NCBI RefSeq assembly: GCF_026262505.1
Contig: NC_067207.1
Coordinates: 12,182,082-12,246,081 of the forward strand
Direction of reading: 5' to 3'
Length of the DNA: 64,000 nucleotides
Source of the DNA: Trichomonas vaginalis G3
Lineage: Eukaryota; Parabasalia; Trichomonadida; Trichomonadidae
The position numbers were made by a program, and so were the translations under genes. Shown here piece after piece: positions 30,771 to 41,105 of the stretch (its first letter is position 1; the number at the start of each line of letters is the position of its first letter). Under the pieces are notes generated by a model. It did no database searches. It saw only the letters and a list, made by a program, of their open reading frames with translations, and was not told the DNA's origin.

Positions 30771-30946
30771 AGGGTAGATGGGTATATCTAACCTGTTTTC
30801 TAACCTCTTTTCTACCCTCATGAATTTTCATGATTCTTCGTAAATGTTTTGTCATGACTTCTTCGTAATGAGTGTAAAGGACCAAAAATATATTTTAGGG
30901 TAGATGGGTATATCTAACCTGTTTTTCTAACCTCTTTTCTACCTCT
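30771..30946 (-). promoter_or_regulatory. Two type B palindromes with array-like units (left arm)
   Basis: At 30771-30820 and 30897-30946, each TAGGGTAGATGGGTATATCTAACC-like with two further TAACCTCTTTTCTACC blocks (shown here only as class). Between them lie CATGATTCTTCGTAAATG and TGACTTCTTCGTAATG, reverse copies of the unit amplified at 1-5095. The region separates the small membrane-protein gene from the 304-aa gene. Confidence 0.75.
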
Positions 30947-31027
30947 TGAATTTGTCATGAGTTTTCCCGAAATAAAAAATAAAGTTGGTTTTTTTAAAAA
31001 AATATTTTTTATTTTTATTGTAAGAAC

Positions 31028-31937
31028 ATGTTAGCAACAACAGCACCAAACTCGTTAGTCATGAACCCAACTTCAATGTTAGTAGAGATGAAAAGCTTCA
31101 TTCCTTCTTCATATACTTTCGAAGAAATCCAGAAGATAAAGCAAGAACTTTTAACAAGTAATTTAGACTGTAGTGCGAAAGATGAAACAAATGAACAGTA
31201 TCTTTATGAAATGCAGGATATTATTGACCATTTACCAAATTCCTGAAATCCAACAACAAAAACTCACTATTCCAGAATTCGATGAAATAGAAGTCAAAGC
31301 AACTGACTCAGTAGAAATAAAGAAGTTCATACGAAAGGTTAACTATGAGTTTCTTGGATTTCATTGCAACCACAAAGTCATGGACAAAGATTGCGATATG
31401 GTATATAAGAACATCTCTGACATATACAAATCTGGGGAGTTTAAGACCTACGACAACTTTGTTTCGTTAGTTGCAAAATGTGTATGGCAGATAAGAGATA
31501 AAGATAGAAGAGGTAAAGTATGGAATGAACAGATAAAACCCGCAACTTTTGAGTTAAAGAAAACCATTGACGCCTTAGTCATACTAGCAGGTAAGATTTC
31601 AATGTACAATGCTAAAATGAACCCACAATGTTCAAAATGTAAAGCAGCAATGAGGAAATATAACTACTCCGTCAAAGAGATAGAAAGAATGAGAAACGAC
31701 TATGCTGACTTAAAGAAAGAAGCAGAAAAGCCAGCAGAAAATAAAATGGACATGTTAGAATTTCTGAACAAAAACTATCCAACTGCTGACGATTTCCTTC
31801 TATCTGACGTCAAGAAGAAATATAAAGAGACTTTCGGTATCGTTAAAACTTTTGACATACTGACAGAAGAAATAGAAGCTACGAAATTGTTTAGAATTTC
31901 ACGAATTCACAATGTTTACCATGTGAAACGTTTATAA
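31028..31937 (+). pseudogene. Left copy of the 304-aa protein, one frameshift
   Basis: The frame from 31028 breaks near 31235 and resumes in the frame open from 31173 to 31937. Sequence otherwise as in the intact right copy (39119-40033), which is described there. Confidence 0.75.
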
Positions 31938-31944
31938 AATAACT

Positions 31945-32117
31945 GGGGTAGAAAACGGGGTAGAAAAGAGGTATATCTAACCTTCTACCTAAAATATATT
32001 TTATTGAATTCTGAGTAAAATTCTGAGTAAAATGACATATGGAACACGTACTTTTTCAGTAAGACATATGGGGTAGAAATGAGGTTAGAAATCGGGTTAG
32101 ATATACCCATCTACCCT
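31945..32117 (+). promoter_or_regulatory. Two type B palindromes at the end of the left arm
   Basis: Copies near 31945-31990 and 32070-32117 (GGGTTAGATATACCC core in the second), separated by a spacer with ATTCTGAGTAAAATGACATA. Matches 38932-39110 in inverted orientation. Confidence 0.75.
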
Positions 32118-32173
32118 AAAAATATATTTTTATTGAATTCAGCACAAAACTCTTTATTTTTCAAGCTTGACTT

Positions 32174-32273
32174 NNNNNNNNNNNNNNNNNNNNNNNNNNN
32201 NNNNNNNNNNNNNNNNNNNNNNNNNNNNNNNNNNNNNNNNNNNNNNNNNNNNNNNNNNNNNNNNNNNNNNNNN
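32174..32273. other. Assembly gap of 100 N
   Basis: Exactly 100 unresolved bases, the usual size of a scaffolding gap. It cuts off the 5' end of the capsid gene and separates the left arm from the centre, so order and orientation across it are unproven. Confidence 1.
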
Positions 32274-33906
32274 CCCAACTATTCTATATTTTTACCATAT
32301 GAAATGTACGCCGCTCAGAATATAACGCCAACAGTTTTGGATGCCATGAATGGAAATGTTTCCGAATGGTATAACGAATGCGACAATGCCATTAGAAGGT
32401 CAGAAATAGTTCCTGGAACTTACGAATATACAACTGCTGTTTCTTATGGAAACGTAGGTGATTTTGGAGAAGGTTCTTCAACAACAGTAGATATTGCTTG
32501 CGACAGGTTTCATATAATTTCTATTGACAACTCTTTCTTATACGTGGAACAAGACATTGAAATAAAACCTTCTGCCAAGTTGTCTGACAAGAAAGGTTGC
32601 AATGGAATTTTCTATGTCGGATACCAATATGCTCCAGAAGTTTTCATGGGATATAAGATATATTCTAACTCTGACTTAGTTCAAACAGTAACATGGGCAA
32701 ACTATGAATGGTTCGCTTTGAGAAACTCAGTACAACCACAAGCTAGAGAACAAACAGACCAGTATGCACTATTGAGAAAATAAGAAGACTTGACCCTAAC
32801 GTTCCAGGAGTTTATGTTAACCTTTCTGGACAAACTGCAGCAGCAGTAACCAAAGTAAAACTGAAACTTAGAGTTCCTTTGTCATCTTTCCTCATCTTCA
32901 GGTTTTTAAGATACTTGCCAAACTGGGCAGGAAAAATTTCTATCGAACTTACTCCAAGCAAAAATAACTTAGTCATTGCACCAACACAAGACCATTCACT
33001 CTTACAGAAGTAAAGGGAACAAATAAATGTCATTCGCCGACTTTTGCAAAACAAAGTTGACTTAGACTTTGGTTTCTCAAACCTCAACACTGAAGTAAAC
33101 TATTATTTCAATGCTGCTGGAATGCTTGGGACCCAGTTAAGTTCACATGCGAAAAGTTTGAATGCAAGAGAATAGAAAGCAGACTTGCAGTCTATATGTT
33201 GGACCCAGATATTTCAAATGCTTTAGCTGCCAAATATATTGCAGTTCCACTTATGTTCCCTATACACCAAATATCTGTCAAAGACTTTGCAGGTGAAGTT
33301 GGAAACCAAAGTGCTGACCCAGGTGCAAGAACAGATATTGCTTTAACAACTGCAATGAAACATGCAGATACTATGTTTGTACTGTTCAGACGAACTATAA
33401 ATGACTATTCTTGTTTCTACAACCCTGGTATTAAATATCATATAAACATAGATGGCAAATACTATCCAAGAGAAGAATATTCTACAGTTGAGGATATGAG
33501 GTCATACAACTTGACATTAGATGCTATGAACTTTAACAACAACTTCACAACAACCATTAACCCTGAAATGCAAAGTTCTATTATGCCATATGTGAAAGTA
33601 TGGACTCATACAGGAGGTCAAAAAACTCAATATACAAATGGAGACCGTTCAAACTTTTGGCTTGGCATTCCATTTGCTGACTCAGAAGACTTTATGGTGG
33701 TATTTCAACTGTTGGTACAGTTCAAATACAATATACTGGTGACAGAGACGGTCCAGATGAATTGAAGAGCAAAGAAGTTTACAAAACCAATAGCACTTTT
33801 CACGGAAGATGCTCTTTTGAAGATTCGTTCGATGAAACCTGCTGGGGCTCCTCAGATTGGCATAACGACAGCTTCCATCGAGCAGATTTTGGCAGCAGGT
33901 CAGTAA
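32274..33906 (+). pseudogene. Major capsid protein, 5' truncated by the gap, frameshifted
   Basis: At least five frame changes, but the segments follow one another over ~540 codons: YEMYAAQNITPTVLDAMNGN, later VYVNLSGQTAAAVTKVKLKL, AGKISIELTPSKNN, SADPGARTDIALTTAMKHAD, YYPREEYSTVEDMRSYNL, NFWLGIPFADSEDF, ending ASIEQILAAGQ at 33906. Length, strand-rich composition and position before the penton-like and ATPase genes fit a double-jelly-roll major capsid protein of Mavericks. No catalytic motif applies; a structure comparison would decide. Frameshifts are often at homopolymers. Confidence 0.65.
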
Positions 33907-33972
33907 GTTGTTCTTGAACTGACTTCTCTCCGTCAAATATTGACAGTACGCCAGTTTTGACATAAAATTGTA

Positions 33973-34217
33973 TTATAAACTTACCTTTAGAAATATCGTC
34001 AGTTTTGTTGTTATATTTTTGTCTGCTTCAAGAACTTTCACCATTTCAGTTATACCAACTTTCTTTGCTTTATGAAAATATTTTGGTTCAGCAAAGACTG
34101 CTATTCTATAACATTTTCCATTGTTTGTATAAAGAACTATTCTGTCAATGAACTTGTATTGTTTGTGTGTGTAAACTTTGTTTTGCTTCAATTCGAAGAG
34201 ATACTCAATACGTCCAT
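33973..34217 (-). pseudogene. Small unknown protein, start frameshifted
   Basis: 72 codons are open from 34191 down (KQYKFIDRIVLYTNNGKCYR ... ITEMVKVLEADKNITTKL). The frame extends upstream through IEYLFEL to near 34217, where an ATG (ATGGACG) is one base out of frame. Strand-rich; function unknown. Confidence 0.45.
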
Positions 34218-34235
34218 CTTTTTATTCTAAGTAAA

Positions 34236-34817
34236 ATGTCATTTCCGAAAAATAGAAGCGTAAGTGTTTCAAAAGGTTTAATGGCGGTGGCAGATGTGAA
34301 GTTAAATTCACCAACTCAAACAAACAGTCAAAGTGTTGTTGTCAATGTCAAAGAAAGAGATGTTGAAGTGGGGGAAACCATACGAAGACGAAGATGGTAT
34401 AACAATTGTTCCTGTAAAAGAACAACCAACATACCCTGAAGTTAGCAGAGACTTAAGTTCTGTTGCAGATATTCGAAACGACTACCAACAACTTAAAGAC
34501 AAACTTAAAACTCAGGAGAAGATTTGTCAGCTTTAGGTATAATGTTAAACTTGGTCGAACACAACCCTGTAAAAGTGAACTCATATGTCATCGCACCTCA
34601 TGAAATTTTGAAAGAACTATTGAAACTTTTGACAGAGGCAGACGATATAAACATCAAAGAAATAGAACCCGACATTGCTTGCTGTGGTGTTTCATACAAT
34701 GTCATTGACAAGATATACGTTATGAAAGGAGGTGAAACGTTGAACTTAAAATATAGTTTCCCAGACGTCATAAAAATATTTGACGACCACAACATTTCAT
34801 TAAAATTTATTTGCTAA
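34236..34817 (+). pseudogene. Unknown ~190-aa protein with two frameshifts
   Basis: The ATG at 34236 follows TTTTTATTCTAAGTAAA. MSFPKNRSVSVSKGLMAV, then GKPYEDEDGITIVPVKEQ in a second frame, then NLVEHNPVKVNSYVIAPHEI to KFIC in a third; the breaks are near 34370 and 34525. It sits between capsid and penton genes. A virion or maturation protein is plausible by position only. Confidence 0.55.
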
Positions 34818-34821
34818 GTAA

Positions 34822-35623
34822 ATGGCAGAAGACATAGTGGTTTATACTATTACGACTAAAAACCCTGAGTCATATAATTCTATAACAACAAACTTACAAA
34901 GTCCTCAAGGACGATATTGTAAACTAACCTTAAACACAATGACGACTAAAGCCTGTTTTGCTCTTTTGACACCAGAAGACTTTTTGTTGTGAATGGTAAA
35001 AAATACTCCTTTGAAGATACTTACTCAGATATACCACCAACAGGTTTTGTTGACTTATTTAATACTTTAGGACGGATGTAACATGTGCTGCAACTAGAGC
35101 AGGTTTCATTATGTTTGGATGTCCGACTGAGTTTACTATAAACGATATGAGCTATAATACAAAACTTATATCTGGTTTTTACTACCAACAGTTTCCTATA
35201 ACAGGAAAAGGTGTCATACAAGGAATGTCTATTCCATTGACATTAAGCACACCAATCTTATATATTGTTTCAAACTTAGGTTCAAAGTGTTATTCGAATG
35301 TCGACAGAAACTATTATGACCAAAAGATACTTATGCGTATAAACAACACTTTCTCTGCTGGTTTGCCTATTGTTCATTCGAATGCAGAATTTTCAACCTT
35401 AGTGAACTCAAACACTTTGGCAAGTATAACGTTGACATTAGTTGACGCAAACTTTGTTCCTGTAAAACTTTTATGTCCTATGTATTTGTCAATGACGGCA
35501 GAAAGTTTCGAATTGGAAGATGCAACTGGTGAAAGTATTGTATTACAAGAACAACTTCAACAACAAATAGCTCAAGAACAACAAATGCAACAAATGCAAC
35601 AAATGCAACAAAGTCAAGAATAA
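34822..35623 (+). pseudogene. Penton/minor-capsid-like protein with two frameshifts
   Basis: About 267 codons. MAEDIVVYTITTKNPESYNS, then breaks at ~34985 (T run) and ~35075 (GG run), then an open frame to 35623. The protein is rich in alternating strands (CKLTLNTMTTKACFALL, IMFGCPTEFTINDMSYN, IPLTLSTPILYIVSNL, SITLTLVDANFVPVKLL) like single-jelly-roll penton proteins of Polintons, and ends in a Gln/Met repeat tail. Directly downstream of capsid-region genes. Both breaks are single-base losses in homopolymers. Confidence 0.62.
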
Positions 35624-35624
35624 A

Positions 35625-35651
35625 AAAAATATTTTTTTTATTTTTATAAAA
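35625..35651 (+). promoter_or_regulatory. AT-rich start box of the helicase gene
   Basis: AAAAATATTTTTTTTATTTT followed by TATAAAA directly precedes the ATG, almost the same as the polymerase leader. Confidence 0.6.
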
Positions 35652-36882
35652 ATGTACAGAATAGATGTTTCAGATTTTTATGACTTCCAAGCATTCAGAA
35701 ATATGTGTCCATTTCGAGACTATAACAAAGCAGTCGAGAATTTGAAACGTTTAGTCATTTATGTTGACTCTGCCCCAGAATGTTATGTCATGAAAGAATG
35801 GGATGTTGTCTTTAACAAACCAAGAGCAACAATAGTTTCAGAACAAGAATGTAGACAGAAACTTAAGAAAATAAAAGTTGTACAAGTTGGCATGAAGATG
35901 TTAGATGCTTGGGATATCTTATTGTCAAAGTTAGAAGATTTTTCAGTTCGTGGTATAAAGTTTATACACCTTCTCCAAACTTCTATTCTATCTTCACTGG
36001 ATATAAATACGAACAAGTAGAATGGAAAGAAAATATTATAGAAGCTTGGTTAGACCATGTCAAAGAAATTATATGCAATGGAAACGAAAGAGTCTATGAG
36101 TATATCTTATGTTGGTTTGCAAACATCTTACAACATCCAAGTGCTAAAAATGAAACTGCTCTCATTATAATTGGAAAACAAGGAACAGGTAAGAACACTT
36201 TCTTTACAGATATCTTGTGCAAACTGTTAGAGGGCTATTCGAATCCGAATATGACAAACTTAGAAAACATCTGTGCAATTTAACTCTCAATAGAGAATAT
36301 GAAACTTATAGTATGTAACGAACTTCAAAGTATAGATACAACAAAGTTTTGAACTCAGATGCTTTGAAGAGTCTTATAACAGACAAAGTTGGAGTTGTTG
36401 AAAGAAAATATAAAGACCAAAGAGTTTGTGAAAATGTTGCAAACTTCATTATGGTTTCAAACAATGCTGTTCCGATGAAGTTAGAAAGTTCTGACAGAAG
36501 ATATGTAGTTGTCAGAACGTCAGATTCTCATATGCAAGATACAGAATATTTTGACGACTTAGCAGAAACTTTGACATCTGACTTTTACAACCACTTGTTC
36601 TCATATTTCATGACATTAGATATTTCAAAGTTCAATCCAAGACAAATTCCACATACCGAAGAGAGACAAACATTGTTAGAAGCAAACAAGAGTGTATATG
36701 AACTGTTCATAGATGAGACTAACTTTGAGTGTTTAGATGAAAGGTCATTGTACGATTCGTATAAACAATATTGTCAAGAATATGGTTATATGACAGCGTC
36801 TAAACGTACATTCTTGGCAAATGTCAAAAGTCTTTTAGATGTTCAGAATGGTGTATATACAAAGAAAAATTTTTATGAGTAA
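35652..36882 (+). pseudogene. Superfamily 3 helicase (D5-like), two frameshifts
   Basis: Segments 35652-~35950, ~35950-36283 and ~36285-36882 are in different frames. The middle one has Walker A GKQGTGKN after LIII; the last has KLIVCNELQS, NFIMVSNNAVPMK and SSDRRYVVVR, matching SF3 motifs B, C and the arginine finger. Homologous to the helicase at 6728-8656 over the whole ATPase and the C-terminal region (RQIPHTEERQTLLEANKS), but without a primase part and without the acidic repeats. Would unwind DNA during element replication. Confidence 0.8.
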
Positions 36883-36917
36883 ATTTTAAAAAAATATTTT
36901 TTTATCCGATAGAAAAG

Positions 36918-37335
36918 ATGACGAAATTCATCTCAGTAAATAAGTACATGACAGAAGTCAAAGAAGAACTAGACCCATTCGCTTATTTGAATGTTTACTT
37001 CTACCATTTTGAAAAGTCTACATTTGCAAAGTTTGGAACATCGAACCAGTTAAGTTTGCTATTGTGACTAAAAATGGTGCGAAATTTGAAGACTTAGACA
37101 TAGAAGGTTTGTTAGCAGTCAAAGAAAATTTTGACAGAAGGTTTTCAAACCTTAAAGAAGGCAAGCATACAAACTTGTATACCTTTATGAACCAAAGAAA
37201 GCAGACGACTATGAATATTATGAGTCTAAGATAGTTGAAGTTCAAGGTAAATTGGGTAAAAAGATTTTAGAGTCTAAACCAGTGTTTGCTCCTAAAGAGG
37301 AAGAGAACATTGACATTGACCCAGAAATGTTCTAA
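36918..37335 (+). pseudogene. Unknown ~138-aa protein, frameshifted
   Basis: ATG at 36918 after ATTTTTTTATCCGATAG. MTKFISVNKYMTEVKEELDP, then breaks near 37040 and 37180, ending ENIDIDPEMF at 37335. It resembles single-stranded-DNA-binding or processivity-like small proteins only in size and acidic tail; no family recognised. Confidence 0.45.
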
Positions 37336-37632
37336 AAATAAAATTTTATTTTTACATGTCAAATTTCTTTTTCTCTGGCTCTGGCTCTGGCTCTTTCTTC
37401 TCTTTTCTACTTTCTTTCTTTCTTCTCTCTCTTCTTCTTCTCTTCTTGGTGGAGTTATGTCAAACTTCTCAGAACCATATTTTTGTAAAAGGTCTTTGTC
37501 CTTTAATAGCTCTTCTATTCTGTTTTCTATTTCATCTTCAAGAACAGCGCATGTGTCTTCTTTGCATTCTAAGAACTTTTGTTGGACTTCATCTTTCCAA
37601 TCGGCGTCATCTCTGTCAACAAGTCTTGTCAT
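37267..37632 (-). CDS. Charged 121-aa protein
   Basis: MTRLVDRDDADWKDEVQQKF start; ECKEDTCAVLEDEIENRIEE helix, then a run of Arg/Glu/Lys (RREEEEREERKKVEKRRK) and Ser-Gln repeats from a CTCTGG microsatellite. The last ~30 residues overlap the convergent gene and may result from a frame slip, so the true end may be near 37340. Function unknown. Confidence 0.45.
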   Translation of the reverse strand: MTRLVDRDDADWKDEVQQKFLECKEDTCAVLEDEIENRIEELLKDKDLLQKYGSEKFDITPPRREEEEREERKKVEKRRKSQSQSQRKRNLTCKNKILFLEHFWVNVNVLFLFRSKHWFRL

Positions 37633-37808
37633 TGACAAACTTAAAGACTTCTCTGCTTAATGTTTTATGGTTCTTGTCATATTCCCAGAAAACAGAACTT
37701 TAGAACAAATTCACCTTTCTTGTTTACACTATGTAAGATTTTATGGTCTACAGATGTTTTGCTTGTCGAAAGCTTGTCTCGAATATAGATAGCGAAATCG
37801 CTAGACAT
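37616..37808 (-). pseudogene. Small ~63-aa protein, frameshifted
   Basis: MSSDFAIYIRDKLSTSKTSV start, a break near 37700, then FWEYDKNHKTLSREVFKF. It overlaps the start of the following minus-strand gene. Function unknown. Confidence 0.4.
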
Positions 37809-37845
37809 TTCCTAAAAGATAAAAATTTTTAATTTTTCTAAAAAT

Positions 37846-38718
37846 ATGTTAGAAAAAAAGTTTGCTGACATTGACAAGAAATTTGAGAATGTTTTAAATA
37901 AGAACAAGAGGAAGTTGGAAAATGCTCAGATAAAACCCATACATGACAAGTTCCTATTTGCTCAGAATGGTATAACAGGTCTAATCGCACCACCTGGGTC
38001 GGGTAAGACTTTCACTTATCTTAAAATGGCTGCACAACAACAAGAACTAGATGAGAAGAACCCATTCTATGAGTTAGTAGTCATTTGTAGTACTTCTGGT
38101 CAATTTGACCAAACCGTCAATTCGTTCAAAGATATTATAAAGAAGTCTAAGTTAGTATGTATAAAAGACTCTGAGTTGTTAGATTGGATAAAGAAGTACC
38201 AAAGAAGAGTTTTGAAGTACAATGCTATAAATGAGTATGTCAATTCTAAGTTTAAAGACCCAAATGAGGAAATGCAGAGAATATTAGAGAAGAAACACTT
38301 CAGAAACAAACAGAAAGAGATAGAATACATTTCGAAGAAATTGCAATCTTACGATTGGAAGACTTACCCTCATAGATGTCTTCTTATCTTAGATGACTTT
38401 GCTTCTCATCCTTTGTTAAAGAATAGAGAACAAGACATGTGTCGAATTCTTAAGAAGCTCAGACACTTTAACATCTCAGTTGTCATTTGTGTACAGACAG
38501 CAAAGAGTTTAAGTAAGGATGTTAAAAGAATACTTACTGACATTGTACTTTTCCCCGGATTGTCCGAAGACGATTTCATGGAACTTATGAAAGAGTCCAT
38601 GGCAGGTAAGTTTGACAGACATGAACTTTGGGAGAAGTACAAAGTCATACAAGACCCTCATACTTCTTTCAGAATTCATATCTACGCGAACAAAGTTCAA
38701 ATTGTAAAAAGTCAATAA
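37846..38718 (+). CDS. FtsK/A32-type DNA-packaging ATPase
   Basis: 290 aa, intact. Walker A APPGSGKT at 48-55; Walker B LLILDDFASH near 180-190; a polar motif (VVICVQTAKSL) follows as in HerA/FtsK-type and A32-type ATPases. The family pumps genome DNA into capsids in Mavericks, virophages and large DNA viruses. Next to capsid and penton genes it completes the morphogenesis set. It is the only core gene of the centre without a break. Confidence 0.85.
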   Translation: MLEKKFADIDKKFENVLNKNKRKLENAQIKPIHDKFLFAQNGITGLIAPPGSGKTFTYLKMAAQQQELDEKNPFYELVVICSTSGQFDQTVNSFKDIIKKSKLVCIKDSELLDWIKKYQRRVLKYNAINEYVNSKFKDPNEEMQRILEKKHFRNKQKEIEYISKKLQSYDWKTYPHRCLLILDDFASHPLLKNREQDMCRILKKLRHFNISVVICVQTAKSLSKDVKRILTDIVLFPGLSEDDFMELMKESMAGKFDRHELWEKYKVIQDPHTSFRIHIYANKVQIVKSQ

Positions 38719-38769
38719 AAATAAATGGTTCATTTACTCTGCTTGTTTGAAGTTGTCAAAATACTCTGT

Positions 38770-38900
38770 TATTTTTCACGATTTTCATGAGTTTTAGGCT
38801 AGACCGGTAAAAGTCGGTCTAGAGAAATTTCACGATTTTCATACGGAATCTCTTCTCTCGGTTTTCCGAGGGAAGCATCTTATGCCATTTTACTCAGAAT
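38770..38900 (+). terminator. Hairpins after the ATPase gene
   Basis: GGCTAGACCG-GTAAAAGT-CGGTCTAG (about 38808-38832, perfect 8-bp stem) and CTCGG-TTTT-CCGAG (about 38855-38870) lie between two copies of TTTCACGATTTTCAT. They could end transcription or separate centre from arm. Confidence 0.5.
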
Positions 38901-38931
38901 TTTGGTCATTTTTTTCAGCAAAAATATATTT

Positions 38932-39110
38932 TAGGGTAGAAGGTTAGATCTAACCTGTTTTCTAACCTCATTTCTACCCATATGTCCTTACTGAAAAAAG
39001 TATGTGTTCCCTATGTCATTTTACTCAGAATTTTGTTGCTGAATTCAATAAAAATATATTTTAGGGTAGAAGGTTAGATCTAACCTGTTTTTCTAACCTC
39101 ATTTCTACCC
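38932..39110 (-). promoter_or_regulatory. Two type B palindromes with GATC core (right arm)
   Basis: At 38932-38979 and 39063-39110; each core is AGGTTAGATCTAACCT, a perfect 16-bp palindrome, flanked by TTAGGGTAGA and TTTCTACCC. The second ends 9 bp before the stop codon of the 304-aa gene. Confidence 0.8.
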
Positions 39111-39118
39111 CAGTTATT

Positions 39119-40033
39119 TTATAAGCGTTTTACATGGTAAACATTGTGAATTCGTGAAATTCTAAACAATTTCGTAGCTTCTATTTCTTCTGTCAGTACA
39201 TCGAATGTTTTAACAATGCCGAAGGTTTCTTTATATTTCTTCTTGACATCTGAAAGAAGGAAATCGTCAGCTGTTGGATAGTTTTTGTTTAGAAATGTCA
39301 ACATGTCCATTTTATCTTCTGCTGGTTTCTCTGCCTCCCTCTTTAAGTCAGCATAGTCGTTTCGCATACGTTCTATCTCTTTGACGGAGTAGTTATATTT
39401 CCTCATTGCTGCTTTACATTTAGAACATTGTGGGTTCATTTTTGCGTTATATTCTGAAACCTTACCTGCTAGTATGACTAAGGCGTCAATTGCTCTCTTT
39501 AACTCAAAAGTTGCGGGTTTTATCTGTTCATTCCATATCTTACCTCTTCTATCTTTATCTCTTATCTGCCATACACATTCAGCAACTAACGAAACAAAGT
39601 TGTCGTAGGTCTTAAACTCCCCAGATTTGTATATGTCAGAGATGTTCTTATATACCATATCGCAATCTTTGTCCATGACTTTGTGGTTGCAATGAAATCC
39701 AAGAAACTCATAGTTAACCTTTCGTATGAACTTCTTTATTTCTACTGAGTCAGTTGCTTTGACTTCTATTTCATCGAATTCTGGAATAGTAAGCTTTTGT
39801 TGTTGGATTTCAGGAAGTTTAGGTAGATGGTCAATAATATCCTGCATTTCATAAAGATATTCTTCATCTGTTTCATCTTTTGCAGTGCAATCTAAATCTC
39901 CTTGGAGAAGTTCTTGCTTTATCTTCTGGATTTCTGTTTCGAAAGTATATGAAGAAGGAATGAAGCTTTTCATCTCTACTAACATTGAAGTTGGGTTCAT
40001 GACTAACGAGTTTGGTGCTGTTGTTGCTAACAT
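39119..40033 (-). CDS. Unknown 304-aa protein (right copy, intact)
   Basis: Mainly helical. A CSKCKAAM pair after NPQ could form half a zinc site with upstream CNHKVMDKDC. The C-terminus (ADDFLLSDVKKKYKETFGI ... LFRISRIHNVYHVKRL) looks like a winged-helix or HTH-type end. The leader on the minus strand is AAAAATATTTTTTATTTTTA then TTGTAAGAAC before the ATG. It lies between palindrome clusters, so a role in binding them is possible but not shown. Confidence 0.7.
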   Translation of the reverse strand: MLATTAPNSLVMNPTSMLVEMKSFIPSSYTFETEIQKIKQELLQGDLDCTAKDETDEEYLYEMQDIIDHLPKLPEIQQQKLTIPEFDEIEVKATDSVEIKKFIRKVNYEFLGFHCNHKVMDKDCDMVYKNISDIYKSGEFKTYDNFVSLVAECVWQIRDKDRRGKIWNEQIKPATFELKRAIDALVILAGKVSEYNAKMNPQCSKCKAAMRKYNYSVKEIERMRNDYADLKREAEKPAEDKMDMLTFLNKNYPTADDFLLSDVKKKYKETFGIVKTFDVLTEEIEATKLFRISRIHNVYHVKRL

Positions 40034-40135
40034 GTTCTTACAATAAAAATAAAAAATATTTTTTTAAAAAAACTAACTTTATTTTTTATTTCGGGAAAAC
40101 TCATGAAAATTCAAGAGTTTTGTGTGTTTTCTACG

Positions 40136-40343
40136 AGGGTAGAAAAGAGGGTAGAAAAGAGGTTAGATATACCCATCTACCCTAAACATTATTTTTGCTG
40201 AATTCATGAGTTTTGGTTGAAAGAATACGGTGGAGCCAAAAGTGGCTCGACCTCAAAACAAGCATTTTCTGTATAAAATTCATGAAAATTCAAGAGGGTA
40301 GAAAAGAGGTTAGAAAAGAGGTTAGATATACCCATCTACCCTA
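40136..40343 (+). promoter_or_regulatory. Two type B palindromes (right arm, inner pair)
   Basis: At about 40136-40183 and 40295-40343: GAGGGTAGAAAAGAGGTTAG blocks, core GGTTAGATATACCC, then ATCTACCCTAAACATTATTT. Between them CAAAAGTGGCTCGACC. Confidence 0.78.
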
Positions 40344-40419
40344 AACATTATTTTTGCTGAATTCAGCAACAAAATTCAAATTGTAAAAAGTCAACCTTGA
40401 AAAATGTAAGTGTTTAGTC

Positions 40420-40599
40420 TTAGTAAGATGGTAGCTTCTTAAAGCAAATACCATTGCTGAGTTTTATGTACGTGAAGAGAAGTACAATGAATTCAATTAC
40501 GAGTACAATTGCAATGACAACTAAGGCAACTATTTTTGTCTTTTGCCAGCAAGGGTACTTCTTCTCTTCCAATGGTTCGGCAGAACTATACTCACTCAT
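40420..40599 (-). CDS. Small single-pass membrane protein (right copy, intact)
   Basis: 59 aa from MSEYSSAEPLEEKKYPCWQK; membrane helix IVALVVIAIVLVIEFIVLLF, then a short Cys-containing tail. A frame extends four codons upstream, but the left-arm copy starts at this ATG. Function unknown; could be an envelope, entry or exit factor. Confidence 0.65.
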   Translation of the reverse strand: MSEYSSAEPLEEKKYPCWQKTKIVALVVIAIVLVIEFIVLLFTYIKLSNGICFKKLPSY

Positions 40600-40642
40600 G
40601 AGAAATGCCAAAACGGTTTAATAGAAAAAGTGTCATTTTTTC

Positions 40643-40837
40643 ATGTCCGAAGACTCGAAGGTGCAACACTTCCAAAATACCGACGAACTCAGAAGAGCAG
40701 CATGGCAGTATCTTCTTGACAACTTTTTTGAGTTCTCCAGGTACACCTTGGAAAATGCTGAAGAACTCCGACACAGAGAATTTGGAGAAATTGCACTCCA
40801 ATACTACCTTGACAAACAAAGGGTAAACAAAGGGTAA
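40643..40837 (+). CDS. Small 64-aa protein (right copy, intact)
   Basis: MSEDSKVQHFQNTDELRRAA, predicted helical, ending QRVNKG. Divergent from the membrane-protein gene with ~45 bp between the ATGs. Function unknown. Confidence 0.6.
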   Translation: MSEDSKVQHFQNTDELRRAAWQYLLDNFFEFSRYTLENAEELRHREFGEIALQYYLDKQRVNKG

Positions 40838-40877
40838 AATAAGACTAAAAACTTAACGTTTAAAAAGTGACATTTTT

Positions 40878-41077
40878 ATGAGCTCCGAGTCACCGAGAAA
40901 ACTTGGTCAGATGTTAGCAGCTTACTTCCCCGAGGAGGATGGAAGCGTTACATACATCAGGTTCAAAAACAACGAACCTGGAATTGCGTACAAATTCGCA
41001 ATTACATGACCATGGAAGAGTACGAAAGGTTCCTACAAGAGAAACCAGCTCTAAACAACTCAGAAAAGAAAGAATAA
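40878..41077 (+). pseudogene. Right copy of the 66-aa gene, one deletion
   Basis: MSSESPRKLGQMLAAYFPEE ... then GCGTACAAATTC has lost one base relative to the left copy (30048-30248). Confidence 0.6.
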
Positions 41078-41105
41078 AAAGTTTAACTCGTAATTGTTTA
41101 TTTTT

